Source: Bacteriovoracales bacterium (GTDB taxonomy: Bacteria > Bdellovibrionota > Bacteriovoracia > Bacteriovoracales > Bacteriovoracaceae). Taken from it: a stretch of DNA of 8,944 bases. The number at the start of each line of letters is the position of its first letter. The first letter of the stretch is position 1. Position numbers and translations under genes: made by a program. The notes below the pieces were generated by a model. That model was not told the DNA's origin. It saw only the letters and a list, made by a program, of their open reading frames with translations, and did not search any database. Location of the stretch: contig SKGZ01000014.1 in NCBI GenBank assembly GCA_007117175.1, forward strand, positions 1 through 8,944, written 5' to 3'. Shown in pieces: positions 1 through 5,770 of this stretch.

Positions 1-659
1 AGGGCGTCAACCTTATCTGGTAAATAAGCAATCGCAATTTGTTTCACAAGTTTTTCTTCATTTTCGTCACCGACAACACCTTCGACCCAAAAGGTGTCAT
101 TAACAACACGAACAGTCACATCTCTAAAATTATTACGCACAAACTCTTCTTGCATTTTTTGAGCAATTATTTTTTGATTCAATGGTGAAAGCTCTACTAA
201 GCGCAAAACATCTGGGTAAACTTCTAAAACGGTCGCTATTTTTCCTATATCATTCGGCACAATAATTTTTCCGCCTACGTAGACTCTTCCTCCCCGCACA
301 CCGATCTCTATCCCCTCTATGTCTTGCAGTAATTCACGTAGTTCAGAAACCACCTTTGATTGATCATTGCTGGTTATCGAAAGGATATAACGCACTCTCT
401 CTTCACCTAAAGTATCTCTTATCGTCAGGGAGGTATTGCCTTCTTTTAACCCTATAAATGTAATGGTTTGTCTTCTAAGGTCTGGTTCTACTTTAACTAA
501 TGTACTGTCTCCCAAGTACATATTACTAGTGAATGCAAAATCCAACTCAATCACTTTATCGATTCCAACTACTAAATTAATCTCTCTTGTTTCAACTTTT
601 TTTTCACTCTGGGCCAGTGCAAAGCTATTCAAGATTAAAACAAGCAATAGAAATCTCAT
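1..659 (-). CDS. cpaC: Tad/Flp pilus secretin CpaC (RcpA), N-terminal part, cut by window edge
   Basis: CpaC forms the outer-membrane secretin channel through which a Tad (type IVb) pilus leaves the cell. The visible 219 codons start with a signal peptide (residues 1-16, ending FALA before QSEKK). Residues of about 20-110 match the N-terminal domain typical of CpaC-type secretins, and about 118-219 look like BON-type periplasmic modules with repeated short beta strands (for example RVYVGGKI and TFWVEGVV). The secretin barrel itself lies beyond the left edge. The ATG shares bases with the stop of cpaB (TAATG), with GAGG about 8 bases upstream, so translation is probably coupled. No frameshift or stop is seen. 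Family assignment rests on the domain pattern plus the adjacent cpaB and pilin genes. A generic type II secretion secretin is less likely in this context. Confidence 0.85.
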   Translation of the reverse strand, partial: MRFLLLVLILNSFALAQSEKKVETREINLVVGIDKVIELDFAFTSNMYLGDSTLVKVEPDLRRQTITFIGLKEGNTSLTIRDTLGEERVRYILSITSNDQSKVVSELRELLQDIEGIEIGVRGGRVYVGGKIIVPNDIGKIATVLEVYPDVLRLVELSPLNQKIIAQKMQEEFVRNNFRDVTVRVVNDTFWVEGVVGDENEEKLVKQIAIAYLPDKVDA

Positions 660-1480
660 TACATTCCTCTTCTTTGACGTTGCTGAGTTTCTTTTTCACT
701 ATAAAATTGCTTCGCGGCAGGAGCGTCCTCTCCCAGAACATCAAAAAGCTTAGTCGCCGGAAGTCTCTCAATCGATTTATCGTCATTATTCCTCAGACTC
801 AGATGTAAACTTGCCCCAATATTATTAAGGAAAATGACTTGCTGGATTTCACTAGGGGTAAGCTCTAATGTCACTGTGTTGTAGTCAGTATAAGTATTCA
901 GATTGAGTTTTTTTATTTCTTCATTTCTTTGCAAACCAACCACCGGCAATGAATTGGTTATATTATAGCCCGTAGATAGCACTAACGAATCTTGCAATAC
1001 AGTTTTAACTTTAATCTTATCTAACTGTCCTGGAGCATAAGCGATTGTAGAAATCACATCAACTCGATCACCTGGCTTGATGAGCTTACTGACAGCTTGA
1101 TTAGCTGTCACGTTGATAGCATAAGCCCTACGCCCAATACTCACCTGATTAGATAAACCGGTTCTAGCACCGGGATAAGTCACCCTTGGCTTGGTAATTT
1201 GCTCTCCTGCCTTAATAGGAGTTGTAGCAACTGTATTGTATATTTCTTCAATCTTTTTAACATGACCTGGCTGTCGAAATTGCTCAGGCACATTCTCAAC
1301 TCTCACCTTAGTGTCATCAATTAACTCTAATTCCTTAATATCAACTTTTGCCACTACTACTGGCTGAGGGTTCCCGTACTTTTCCAAGAAGGTCGACTCC
1401 ATACTCTCGATATAAGAATAGGCCATAAACATGGCGATGAGAGCAATGGCAAAGCTCAGTGTAAAAGCGCGACTGTTCAT
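659..1480 (-). CDS. cpaB: Flp pilus assembly protein CpaB (RcpC)
   Basis: CpaB is a periplasmic, membrane-anchored component of Tad pilus machines that is thought to work with the secretin CpaC. The 273-residue protein has an N-terminal membrane anchor (about residues 5-23) and a SAF domain (about 40-100, including VVVAKVDIKE and the PIKAGEQI turn). An RcpC/CpaB domain follows at about 112-235, with the hallmark GRRAYAINV and KPGDRVDVI segments. The charged tail ends in RRGM. An AGGAG ribosome site lies just upstream of the ATG. A 68-bp gap separates it from the TadE-like gene upstream, the largest gap in the operon, and its stop overlaps the cpaC start. Length and domain order are normal for the family, so identity is nearly certain. 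Confidence 0.95.
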   Translation of the reverse strand: MNSRAFTLSFAIALIAMFMAYSYIESMESTFLEKYGNPQPVVVAKVDIKELELIDDTKVRVENVPEQFRQPGHVKKIEEIYNTVATTPIKAGEQITKPRVTYPGARTGLSNQVSIGRRAYAINVTANQAVSKLIKPGDRVDVISTIAYAPGQLDKIKVKTVLQDSLVLSTGYNITNSLPVVGLQRNEEIKKLNLNTYTDYNTVTLELTPSEIQQVIFLNNIGASLHLSLRNNDDKSIERLPATKLFDVLGEDAPAAKQFYSEKETQQRQRRGM

Positions 1481-1548
1481 AGCAAATCTCCTCTTGCTCT
1501 TTTTAGAATATGCTAGTTTTTACTTGAGTTCAGAGAGGGGAAGTTTTT

Positions 1549-2052
1549 TCAACGTATTTCACAGGCTTGACGTGTGGCTACTCGACTAGATTGCTCAGTT
1601 GCAATCAAGGGAACAATGCTACCTTGACTTCTCACATAAGTATGACCGCACACTCCATAGACTGTTCCCACCTTGATAAAATGTGTCTGCTCGTTTGTAT
1701 AAGCCACTTCACACCTTTGATTCTCTCGTTCCAAGGGAAGATTGATTTTATAGCATGGTAAAAGTGGAGTTTGCCCACCATCTGCAAAGCGCTCCCTCCA
1801 GCCAATAAAAAACATACCAAACAGCTGAAATCGACTATGCACTTGTTCATCTCGCAAAGGAAACTCTGAGCTATTTTTAATGCGAGCGTAAAAATAACCG
1901 CGGGTCACTTTTTGTTGATTAATGGCACCATTAATTGAATTGCCAACTCCGACAATAATAAAAAGAAAGGAAATCAACAGCGGAAAGAAGAAGAGGAATT
2001 CAAAAAGTGCCTGACCTTTCTGGTTTTTTTTGTTTTTAACAGCCATTATCAT
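1549..2052 (-). CDS. TadE/TadF-like minor pseudopilin (third after the Flp-like pilin)
   Basis: This 167-residue protein has a short basic leader (KNKKNQKG), then QALFEFLFFFPLL, then a hydrophobic helix to about residue 38. This is the class IVb prepilin layout: Gly at -1, Glu at +5 and an aromatic residue at +6. Such proteins are cleaved by a dedicated prepilin peptidase and act as minor pilins or priming factors of the Tad pilus. The globular part has four cysteines (in LLPCY, QRCEV, GVCGH and QACEI), which could form two disulfides in the periplasm. The first ATG lies inside the end of the preceding gene (17-bp overlap); another in-frame ATG at 2046 is equally possible and removes only two residues. 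TadE versus TadF cannot be settled from sequence reading alone. Confidence 0.8.
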   Translation of the reverse strand: MIMAVKNKKNQKGQALFEFLFFFPLLISFLFIIVGVGNSINGAINQQKVTRGYFYARIKNSSEFPLRDEQVHSRFQLFGMFFIGWRERFADGGQTPLLPCYKINLPLERENQRCEVAYTNEQTHFIKVGTVYGVCGHTYVRSQGSIVPLIATEQSSRVATRQACEIR

Positions 2053-2557
2053 AAAGAGTCGCCTCAGCTATTAAGTTTGGACTACATGTTCCTAGCATCG
2101 TTTCATAAATGCGACAGCGACAGTCCGCACGGACAGGCTCCTTTCCCAGGAATGCCTCACTCACTAAATCTAAACTCTGCCCTCCAATCAGTCCTGTCCC
2201 TGAAATAACTCCTTGATAAATATAATAAAGTCCAACAAATTCATATGCCACCAATCCAGGATGATTCACATTCAGCTCTCCATCTTTGGCACCTATTGTT
2301 CTTAGACTTTCCTGATCAAAAACACTTCTGGCTTGGTTAAATGCTTGATCAAAAATGATAATAGGGTTATCACCTCTATTATCAAACAACGAATATTCAC
2401 GAGCAGCTTGATAAGTCTTGTAATGGACCACATAGCCAATCACGTAGTTGAGCCCGATAGAGGTCGTTAGTGAGAGCATACTAATACATAGAATAAGAAC
2501 TAAAAGAAACTCTATGGTTGATTGGCCCGCTTGTTTTTGTTTTTTTAAAAGCCGCAT
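2036..2557 (-). CDS. TadE-like minor pseudopilin (second after the Flp-like pilin)
   Basis: The 173-residue protein begins with a basic leader (MRLLKKQKQAG), followed by QSTIEFLLVLILC and a membrane helix to about residue 42. This again gives Gly at -1, Glu at +5 and Phe at +6 of a class IVb prepilin processing site. The rest is an extracytoplasmic domain without a recognised motif until a cysteine-rich tail with four Cys in the last 29 residues (ADCRCR, GTCSP and the final C). The start overlaps the upstream stop (TAATG) and has AGGAGG about 9 bases before it, a strong coupled ribosome site. The end overlaps the next gene by 17 bp. It is probably a minor pilin or adhesin-like tip subunit of the Tad pilus; the specific role is unknown. 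Confidence 0.78.
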   Translation of the reverse strand: MRLLKKQKQAGQSTIEFLLVLILCISMLSLTTSIGLNYVIGYVVHYKTYQAAREYSLFDNRGDNPIIIFDQAFNQARSVFDQESLRTIGAKDGELNVNHPGLVAYEFVGLYYIYQGVISGTGLIGGQSLDLVSEAFLGKEPVRADCRCRIYETMLGTCSPNLIAEATLYDNGC

Positions 2558-2892
2558 TAAGGTATGCCTCCTGGGTATGCCTCTGCTGGACCAAAGAATC
2601 TGGTGTCATTGATTTCTTCATTGTAATAAGAAGGATGGGTGATTACTTGATAAGAAGGGGGGTATTGCTCCCTCAGACGCGATGAATACGTATGGCGATA
2701 AGAGAACTGAATAGAGTTTTTAATCTGAGAAAACAAACTTTGTGGATCATCCCCATCAAAAAGCTCTGCCAGTAACGGATTTCTAAAAACCAACATAACC
2801 AATGAAAGAATCACAAATAGCATCAACATATATTCGACGGTACTTTGTCCTGCCTGTGCCACCTTATTCATTGATCTGAAACCCGTTTTCAT
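2557..2892 (-). CDS. class IVb pilin-like protein (first after the Flp-like pilin)
   Basis: This 111-residue protein has a leader ending KVAQAG, then QSTVEYMLMLFVIL and a hydrophobic helix, so the class IVb prepilin signature (Gly -1, Glu +5, Tyr +6) is complete. The mature domain is rich in Tyr, Pro and Arg (SYRHTYSS, YPPSYQV, HPSYY) and has no cysteine, unlike the other three pilin-like genes here. The longest start overlaps the upstream gene by 29 bp and gives a 15-residue leader. An ATG at 2871 would give an 8-residue leader, closer to the neighbours, and overlaps the upstream stop by only 8 bp. Neither start has a strong Shine-Dalgarno. It could be a structural or minor pilin; which one is not decidable here. 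Confidence 0.75.
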   Translation of the reverse strand: MKTGFRSMNKVAQAGQSTVEYMLMLFVILSLVMLVFRNPLLAELFDGDDPQSLFSQIKNSIQFSYRHTYSSRLREQYPPSYQVITHPSYYNEEINDTRFFGPAEAYPGGIP

Positions 2893-3082
2893 AATTAGAA
2901 AAAAAACAATCTCTTTGACAAATTCCTGTGCTCAAATTCATTGTTAAATAATGACCTAGCGAACCAAATGATTGCCCTAAAAAGTTAGAAACACTTTGAG
3001 TAAGACCGGAAATAATGATTAATGCCAAGACCAAAACCAGTAAATATTCTACTACCGCCTGTCCTGATTGCCGCTTTTTCAT
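2864..3082 (-). CDS. Flp-like type IVb pilin, first gene of the Tad operon
   Basis: The 72-residue protein has the size and layout of an Flp major pilin: a six-residue basic leader (MKKRQS), Gly, then QAVVEYLLVLVLALII with Glu at +5 and Tyr at +6, and a single hydrophobic helix to about residue 27. After cleavage it would polymerise into the Tad pilus fibre used for adhesion. Unlike most Flp pilins, its C-terminal tail carries a CQRDC cysteine pair. It is the promoter-proximal gene of the operon, the usual place for flp. Only a weak ribosome site (TAAAGAT) precedes the ATG. It may be the major pilin or another minor one; a conventional Flp gene could lie outside the window. Confidence 0.8.
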   Translation of the reverse strand: MKKRQSGQAVVEYLLVLVLALIIISGLTQSVSNFLGQSFGSLGHYLTMNLSTGICQRDCFFSNYENGFQINE

Positions 3083-3127
3083 ATCTTTATTTTAAACTAA
3101 ACGATCTGCTCTCCCCAGTTTGGGAAG

Positions 3128-3133
3128 ATTATA
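3128..3133 (-). promoter_or_regulatory. candidate -10 box of the Tad pilus operon promoter
   Basis: On the minus strand a perfect TATAAT lies about 45 bp before the first pilin ATG, giving a leader of roughly 38 bases. No good -35 hexamer is found at 16-18 bp, so an activator may be needed, or the call may be wrong. The start region also holds a short CCCA/TGGG inverted repeat. It is divergent from the 6S RNA promoter, about 75 bp away. Confidence 0.45.
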
Positions 3134-3182
3134 CCTCTCTTGTATTCAAAGGATATTGAGTACTTAGCAGCTACAAAAGAAA

Positions 3183-3212
3183 TTTAAAAAAATGCTCAAA
3201 ATAGGCTATAAT
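3183..3212 (+). promoter_or_regulatory. sigma70-type promoter of the 6S-like RNA
   Basis: A perfect -10 hexamer TATAAT (3207-3212) is preceded, at an 18-bp spacing, by TTTAAA (3183-3188) as a weak -35. Transcription would start about 6-7 bases later at 3218-3219, exactly where the 5' strand of the RNA's closing stem begins. That agreement between promoter and RNA structure is the main support. Confidence 0.65.
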
Positions 3213-3217
3213 AAAGG

Positions 3218-3445
3218 AGTCCGGTCGAAGCAAATGACTGTTTCGCCCTACAAGATTTTTATCGGGAGCTGTCCCTGGTCACCGTGAGCACGCCCGACTA
3301 TCTTGGTTGACTGTTGTGATCAAAAGGGATCCAAGAGCAACCTTGCTGTAGAAGAGATAGATAAATGGGAAGCCTTAAGTGACTACTCATTGCGCCCACC
3401 TATTTAATAGGGGCGCGAAACTCAGGTCTTGGCCGGACTTTTTTT
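3218..3445 (+). ncRNA. ssrS: 6S RNA (SsrS-like), regulator of RNA polymerase
   Basis: 6S RNA mimics an open promoter and binds the housekeeping sigma-RNA polymerase, lowering transcription in slow growth. The predicted transcript folds back on itself: AGTCCGG at 3218-3224 pairs with CCGGACT at 3433-3439, and the stem extends to about 11 bp with G-U pairs. Inside are segments resembling known 6S RNAs: GTGAGCACGCCCGA (compare GGTGAGCATGCTCGG in E. coli), GGGAAGCCTTAAG (compare GAGAAGCCTTAA), and a GCGCCCACCT hairpin at 3392-3416. A TCTTGG/CCAAGA stem (3301-3306 with 3331-3336) closes an apical arm. A U7 run follows the closing stem. At about 222-228 bases it is longer than the roughly 185 of E. 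coli. It does not match tmRNA, RNase P or SRP RNA landmarks. A covariance-model search would settle it. Confidence 0.72.
3433..3445 (+). terminator. 3' end of the 6S-like RNA with U-tract
   Basis: The 3' arm of the closing stem (CCGGACT) runs straight into seven T residues, as expected for factor-independent termination. The pairing partner lies 200 bases upstream rather than in a local hairpin; the nearest local hairpin is at 3392-3416. The true 3' end may therefore be processed. Confidence 0.4.
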
Positions 3446-3456
3446 ACCAAACTTCC

Positions 3457-3486
3457 TTGACATCTACCTCCCATTTTCTTGATCAT
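3457..3486 (+). promoter_or_regulatory. weak promoter candidate for the 169-residue gene
   Basis: A perfect TTGACA (3457-3462) is followed after 18 bp by GATCAT (3481-3486), a poor -10 that keeps only the key A at position 2 and T at position 6. If used, transcription would start at or next to the ATG at 3494. The site lies just after the U-tract of the 6S-like RNA. Confidence 0.3.
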
Positions 3487-3493
3487 AAGAGTT

Positions 3494-4003
3494 ATGGATA
3501 TACAATTAGAAAGTAATCATTTTAAATGGGTCGAGAATCTGGCACTTGAAGAGATCAATATTGAAGAGTCAGGAATCATTTCAATGGAGTCCTCTCGAGA
3601 TCAACAAGCGCAAATGGAGGAGAGCTCCATTGAACTCATGGATGATCTCAGGGAACTTTTTGAAATCTATGTCTCTAAATTTAATCAATTAAGGGCCAGT
3701 GCCGAGCAAGATCAACATAAAACAATCAAAATGTTTAAAATCTCTAATTCAGTCAATGACTTTATGTTATTTAGAAACTCTCTTAAGTTAGCTTTTACCC
3801 GCAAGGAAATTGATACTATTGCCATTGGTTTTTTATCCCATCGAACTGCCACCCAAGGGGAACAAGTCGATAACTTTCACCTACTGAAAGCCGACCTAGG
3901 TCCTTTTAATGAAGTTCAGTGGAAGTTTCAAGGGGAAAATATTAATAAATTATCACTGGTTAAGCACTTTTTAACTGAATTTATTAGAACATCCTCTCAA
4001 TAA
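3494..4003 (+). CDS. conserved-looking protein of unknown function, 169 aa
   Basis: I do not recognise a family. The protein has no signal peptide, membrane segment or cysteine. The first half is acidic (LALEEINIEESG, MEESSIELMDDLRELFEIY) and probably helical. The second half has mixed composition with FMLFRNSLKLAF, IAIGFLSHRTATQG and WKFQGENINKLS, and reads like a compact cytoplasmic alpha/beta fold. The ATG at 3494 is preferred over an in-frame TTG at 3479, because the TTG has no ribosome site and the ATG sits just downstream of a promoter-like element. The ATG itself has only a weak AAGAG very close by. It follows the 6S-like RNA and its last 20 bases overlap the end of the convergent SDR gene. 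Codon use resembles its neighbours, so it is likely a real gene, but its role is unknown. Confidence 0.75.
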   Translation: MDIQLESNHFKWVENLALEEINIEESGIISMESSRDQQAQMEESSIELMDDLRELFEIYVSKFNQLRASAEQDQHKTIKMFKISNSVNDFMLFRNSLKLAFTRKEIDTIAIGFLSHRTATQGEQVDNFHLLKADLGPFNEVQWKFQGENINKLSLVKHFLTEFIRTSSQ

Positions 4004-4883
4004 TTTCCTCTAAACTTAAAATAGGCTTGCCTAGGTATTCACTCAATTTTTCACTGCTCAAAGTAAAATCACGTTTATCTTTGTAACTAGGATCGCGATA
4101 CTTTCTTCGATCTCGGGGAAATTCAATATCTGAAGCAAGTAATAGATCAACATTATAACCAAACTTTTTGGCTACCAAGGATCCCACCTGATATTGACTT
4201 AAGCTATTACTACTTGTGACATTAAGTATTCTGGGCGGAGTACTATCATTGATGACTTTTTGCAAAACCTCAAAAACTAATGCTAAATCACTAACTCCTG
4301 ACTTATACTTATGATCAATCTTGACAGTTTCTTCAGACAAAAGCTTTAAAATCAGATAGTCATAAAATGTATTCTGCAGTGATAAGCTAGGAGCTAAGAA
4401 CTGCGCCACTCGTAAAATAGTATGTCGAGATAAAGTCTTTTGAACAATAGTTTCAGCATGGGAGTAAAGTCCTCCAAGGTAGGACAAGGGATTACTTAAA
4501 GCATCCTCATGATAGGGAGCATTCTCACCGGAAAAAATACAAGAATTGGAAATAAAAACAAGGTGAATATTCGATCTTTCACAGGCATAGGCACAATTAA
4601 GTGTCCCCTTGACCAGAAATAAATCAATCAACTCTGGATTTTCAATAGCGTGGTAAAAACCAAAGATCGGAGGTGTATAAATCACAATATCAGGCCTAAA
4701 CTGGGTCATCACGCGCTCAATAGAATCTTTGCGAGTTAAATCAACACGACTGGAAATAATATTTGGCAAATGAATTCTTTTTTTCCAAAAACTACCATAG
4801 GTATAATAATGTTGACTCAAATTATTGGCTAAATTAGCGCCAAGACCTGAAGAAAGTGTTAAAACTAAAACTCGCTGACTCAT
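3984..4883 (-). CDS. RmlD/MAT2B-like extended SDR protein, catalytic motif missing
   Basis: The 299-residue protein follows the RmlD (dTDP-4-dehydrorhamnose reductase) and MAT2B layout: first beta strand RVLVLTLSSGLGANL, then VDLTRKDSIERVM, FRPDIVIYTPP, VFISNSCIFSGENAPYHED, NPLSYLGGLYSHAE, YKSGVSDLALVFEVL and ILNVTSSNSLSQYQVGSLVAKKFGY. In active members the NPL segment carries Tyr-xxx-Lys. Here, aligned by eye, these positions are Leu (about 136) and Tyr (about 140), and the nucleotide-binding glycine motif is reduced to GLGA. It may therefore bind a nucleotide-sugar or NAD(P) without reduction, or serve as a regulatory subunit. The ATG at 4883 starts the first strand as usual; an upstream in-frame TTG at 4898 is less likely. 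No Shine-Dalgarno is seen. It is monocistronic, downstream of a terminator. Confidence 0.8.
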   Translation of the reverse strand: MSQRVLVLTLSSGLGANLANNLSQHYYTYGSFWKKRIHLPNIISSRVDLTRKDSIERVMTQFRPDIVIYTPPIFGFYHAIENPELIDLFLVKGTLNCAYACERSNIHLVFISNSCIFSGENAPYHEDALSNPLSYLGGLYSHAETIVQKTLSRHTILRVAQFLAPSLSLQNTFYDYLILKLLSEETVKIDHKYKSGVSDLALVFEVLQKVINDSTPPRILNVTSSNSLSQYQVGSLVAKKFGYNVDLLLASDIEFPRDRRKYRDPSYKDKRDFTLSSEKLSEYLGKPILSLEEIIERMF

Positions 4884-4889
4884 AATATG

Positions 4890-4895
4890 ATTGTA
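4890..4895 (-). promoter_or_regulatory. weak -10 candidate for the SDR gene
   Basis: TACAAT on the minus strand ends six bases before the ATG at 4883. No convincing -35 is present. It lies between the upstream terminator and the gene, where a promoter is needed, and would give a leaderless or nearly leaderless message. Confidence 0.3.
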
Positions 4896-4919
4896 CAAAT
4901 AAAGATGAAAATGAGGAAT

Positions 4920-4953
4920 AAAAAAACCCCCGCTCTATTCAGAGCAGAGGGTT
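4920..4953 (-). terminator. intrinsic terminator of the flagellin / 209-aa transcript
   Basis: On the minus strand AACCC plus CTGCTCT pairs with AGAGCGG plus GGGTT around a GAAT loop (12 pairs, one bulged T), followed by seven T residues. It begins about 25 bases after the stop of the 209-residue gene and separates that unit from the SDR gene. On the plus strand the hairpin lacks a U-tract. Confidence 0.9.
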
Positions 4954-4978
4954 TGAAGGTTTAAAGTTCATCAGTAGT

Positions 4979-5608
4979 CTAAATCCACCCCTTGAGCAAT
5001 ATTGGTTGGTGATGCAAGTCCTTACAGCCTGCTTGTTTTTGCAACCTTGCGGCCATTGCCAGGGCCTTCTTATCATTGAGTTCTAAATGAAAATTTTGTT
5101 GAACTAAGTCTTGAACTCTCAAATTCAAATCATGATATTTATCCTTAAAGCGCTCAAAGATGATCTCTTTTTGCTTTTGGCTGGCCTGATTTTGCAAGTC
5201 CAGTAAACAAAAGTCCGCTAAATCAATATCAATCAAAACCTTTTCTTCTGCTAAACTTACATCTAAGCTTAACGATCCAGTTCTTTGTTTTAAAAGTTTA
5301 ATTCCTCTCAACATAGTCTCATTTAAAACTTTTTCTATCATTTTAGCCTCATTGCTAGTCTGGAAAACTTCAGACAATTGGTGTATCGCTGTTGATAGCA
5401 AAACCAAGAAGTCAACTGCATCTGGATATTGCCTTTTGCGAGATAAGACTTGATTCCTCTTCTTACTCGATTCTGACAATGACATTGATGCAAATTTATC
5501 TCTTTTGGCATAAAGCCACTCCTTCTTGTTTTTTTCACCAAGTTTTCTTTTGCTTTCCGCCTCGCTATTAAGGCTTAACACTTTAGTTAAATTCACTTTT
5601 TCTATCAT
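4979..5608 (-). CDS. unknown helical protein downstream of flagellin, 209 aa
   Basis: I do not recognise a family. The protein is highly charged and mostly helical, with no signal peptide or membrane segment. It has a Lys-rich N-terminal third (KRKLGEKNKKEW), a more hydrophobic segment at about 65-85 (AVDFLVLLSTAIHQLSEVF), a short beta-like stretch (GSLSLDVS, KVLIDIDL) and a probable coiled-coil stretch at about 138-180 (QNQASQKQKEIIFERF onward). It starts 162 bases after flagellin on the same strand with no terminator between them, and a strong terminator follows it, so co-transcription with flagellin is likely. A secretion or assembly partner of flagellin is conceivable, but no motif shows this. 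The ATG has no ribosome site of its own; it follows a tiny ORF that has one (see 5611-5642). Confidence 0.72.
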   Translation of the reverse strand: MIEKVNLTKVLSLNSEAESKRKLGEKNKKEWLYAKRDKFASMSLSESSKKRNQVLSRKRQYPDAVDFLVLLSTAIHQLSEVFQTSNEAKMIEKVLNETMLRGIKLLKQRTGSLSLDVSLAEEKVLIDIDLADFCLLDLQNQASQKQKEIIFERFKDKYHDLNLRVQDLVQQNFHLELNDKKALAMAARLQKQAGCKDLHHQPILLKGWI

Positions 5609-5610
5609 CT

Positions 5611-5642
5611 TTAATCATCCACTAATTTCATTTCGACCTCCT
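5611..5642 (-). promoter_or_regulatory. six-codon mini-ORF with strong Shine-Dalgarno before the 209-aa gene
   Basis: On the minus strand a full AGGAGG (5637-5642) sits five bases before an ATG at 5631. That ATG opens ATG AAA TTA GTG GAT GAT TAA (peptide MKLVDD, stop at 5611-5613). The stop is two bases before the ATG of the 209-residue gene, which is in another frame and has no ribosome site. The arrangement suggests translation of the mini-ORF followed by reinitiation. It could be a chance ORF if AGGAGG, about 28 bases away, is not used at all. Confidence 0.5.
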
Positions 5643-5770
5643 GTGTTTAAAGCTTATCTTCCTTAACAAGCCATGTTCTTAGACTACTTAAGCCTTTACC
5701 TTCTAACTTTCAACATGCCTTCACATGTCGCTGCAGGATCACTTAATTCAACAGAATTCACCACACATCA

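Noticed and set aside
436..808. Plus-strand open frames of 73-105 codons opposite cpaC and cpaB
   Set aside because: They lie antisense to two well-recognised Tad genes, have no ribosome site and show low-complexity composition; they are shadows.
1481..1548. Possible internal promoter before cpaB (TATTCT, rc of 1505-1510)
   Set aside because: The -35 is very poor and the gap already contains a good ribosome site; read-through from the pilin genes explains cpaB expression.
2561..2583. Direct repeat GGTATGCCTC spaced 13 bp
   Set aside because: It falls in the coding end of the 111-residue gene (AYPGGIP) and over the next ribosome site; two short copies are not evidence of an element.
3218..3445. 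Alternative identities for the structured RNA: tmRNA, RNase P RNA, SRP RNA or a riboswitch
   Set aside because: No tag-peptide frame or tRNA-like ends, no RNase P P4 landmarks, no SRP tetraloop region, and no downstream gene that it obviously controls; the closing stem and internal blocks fit 6S better.
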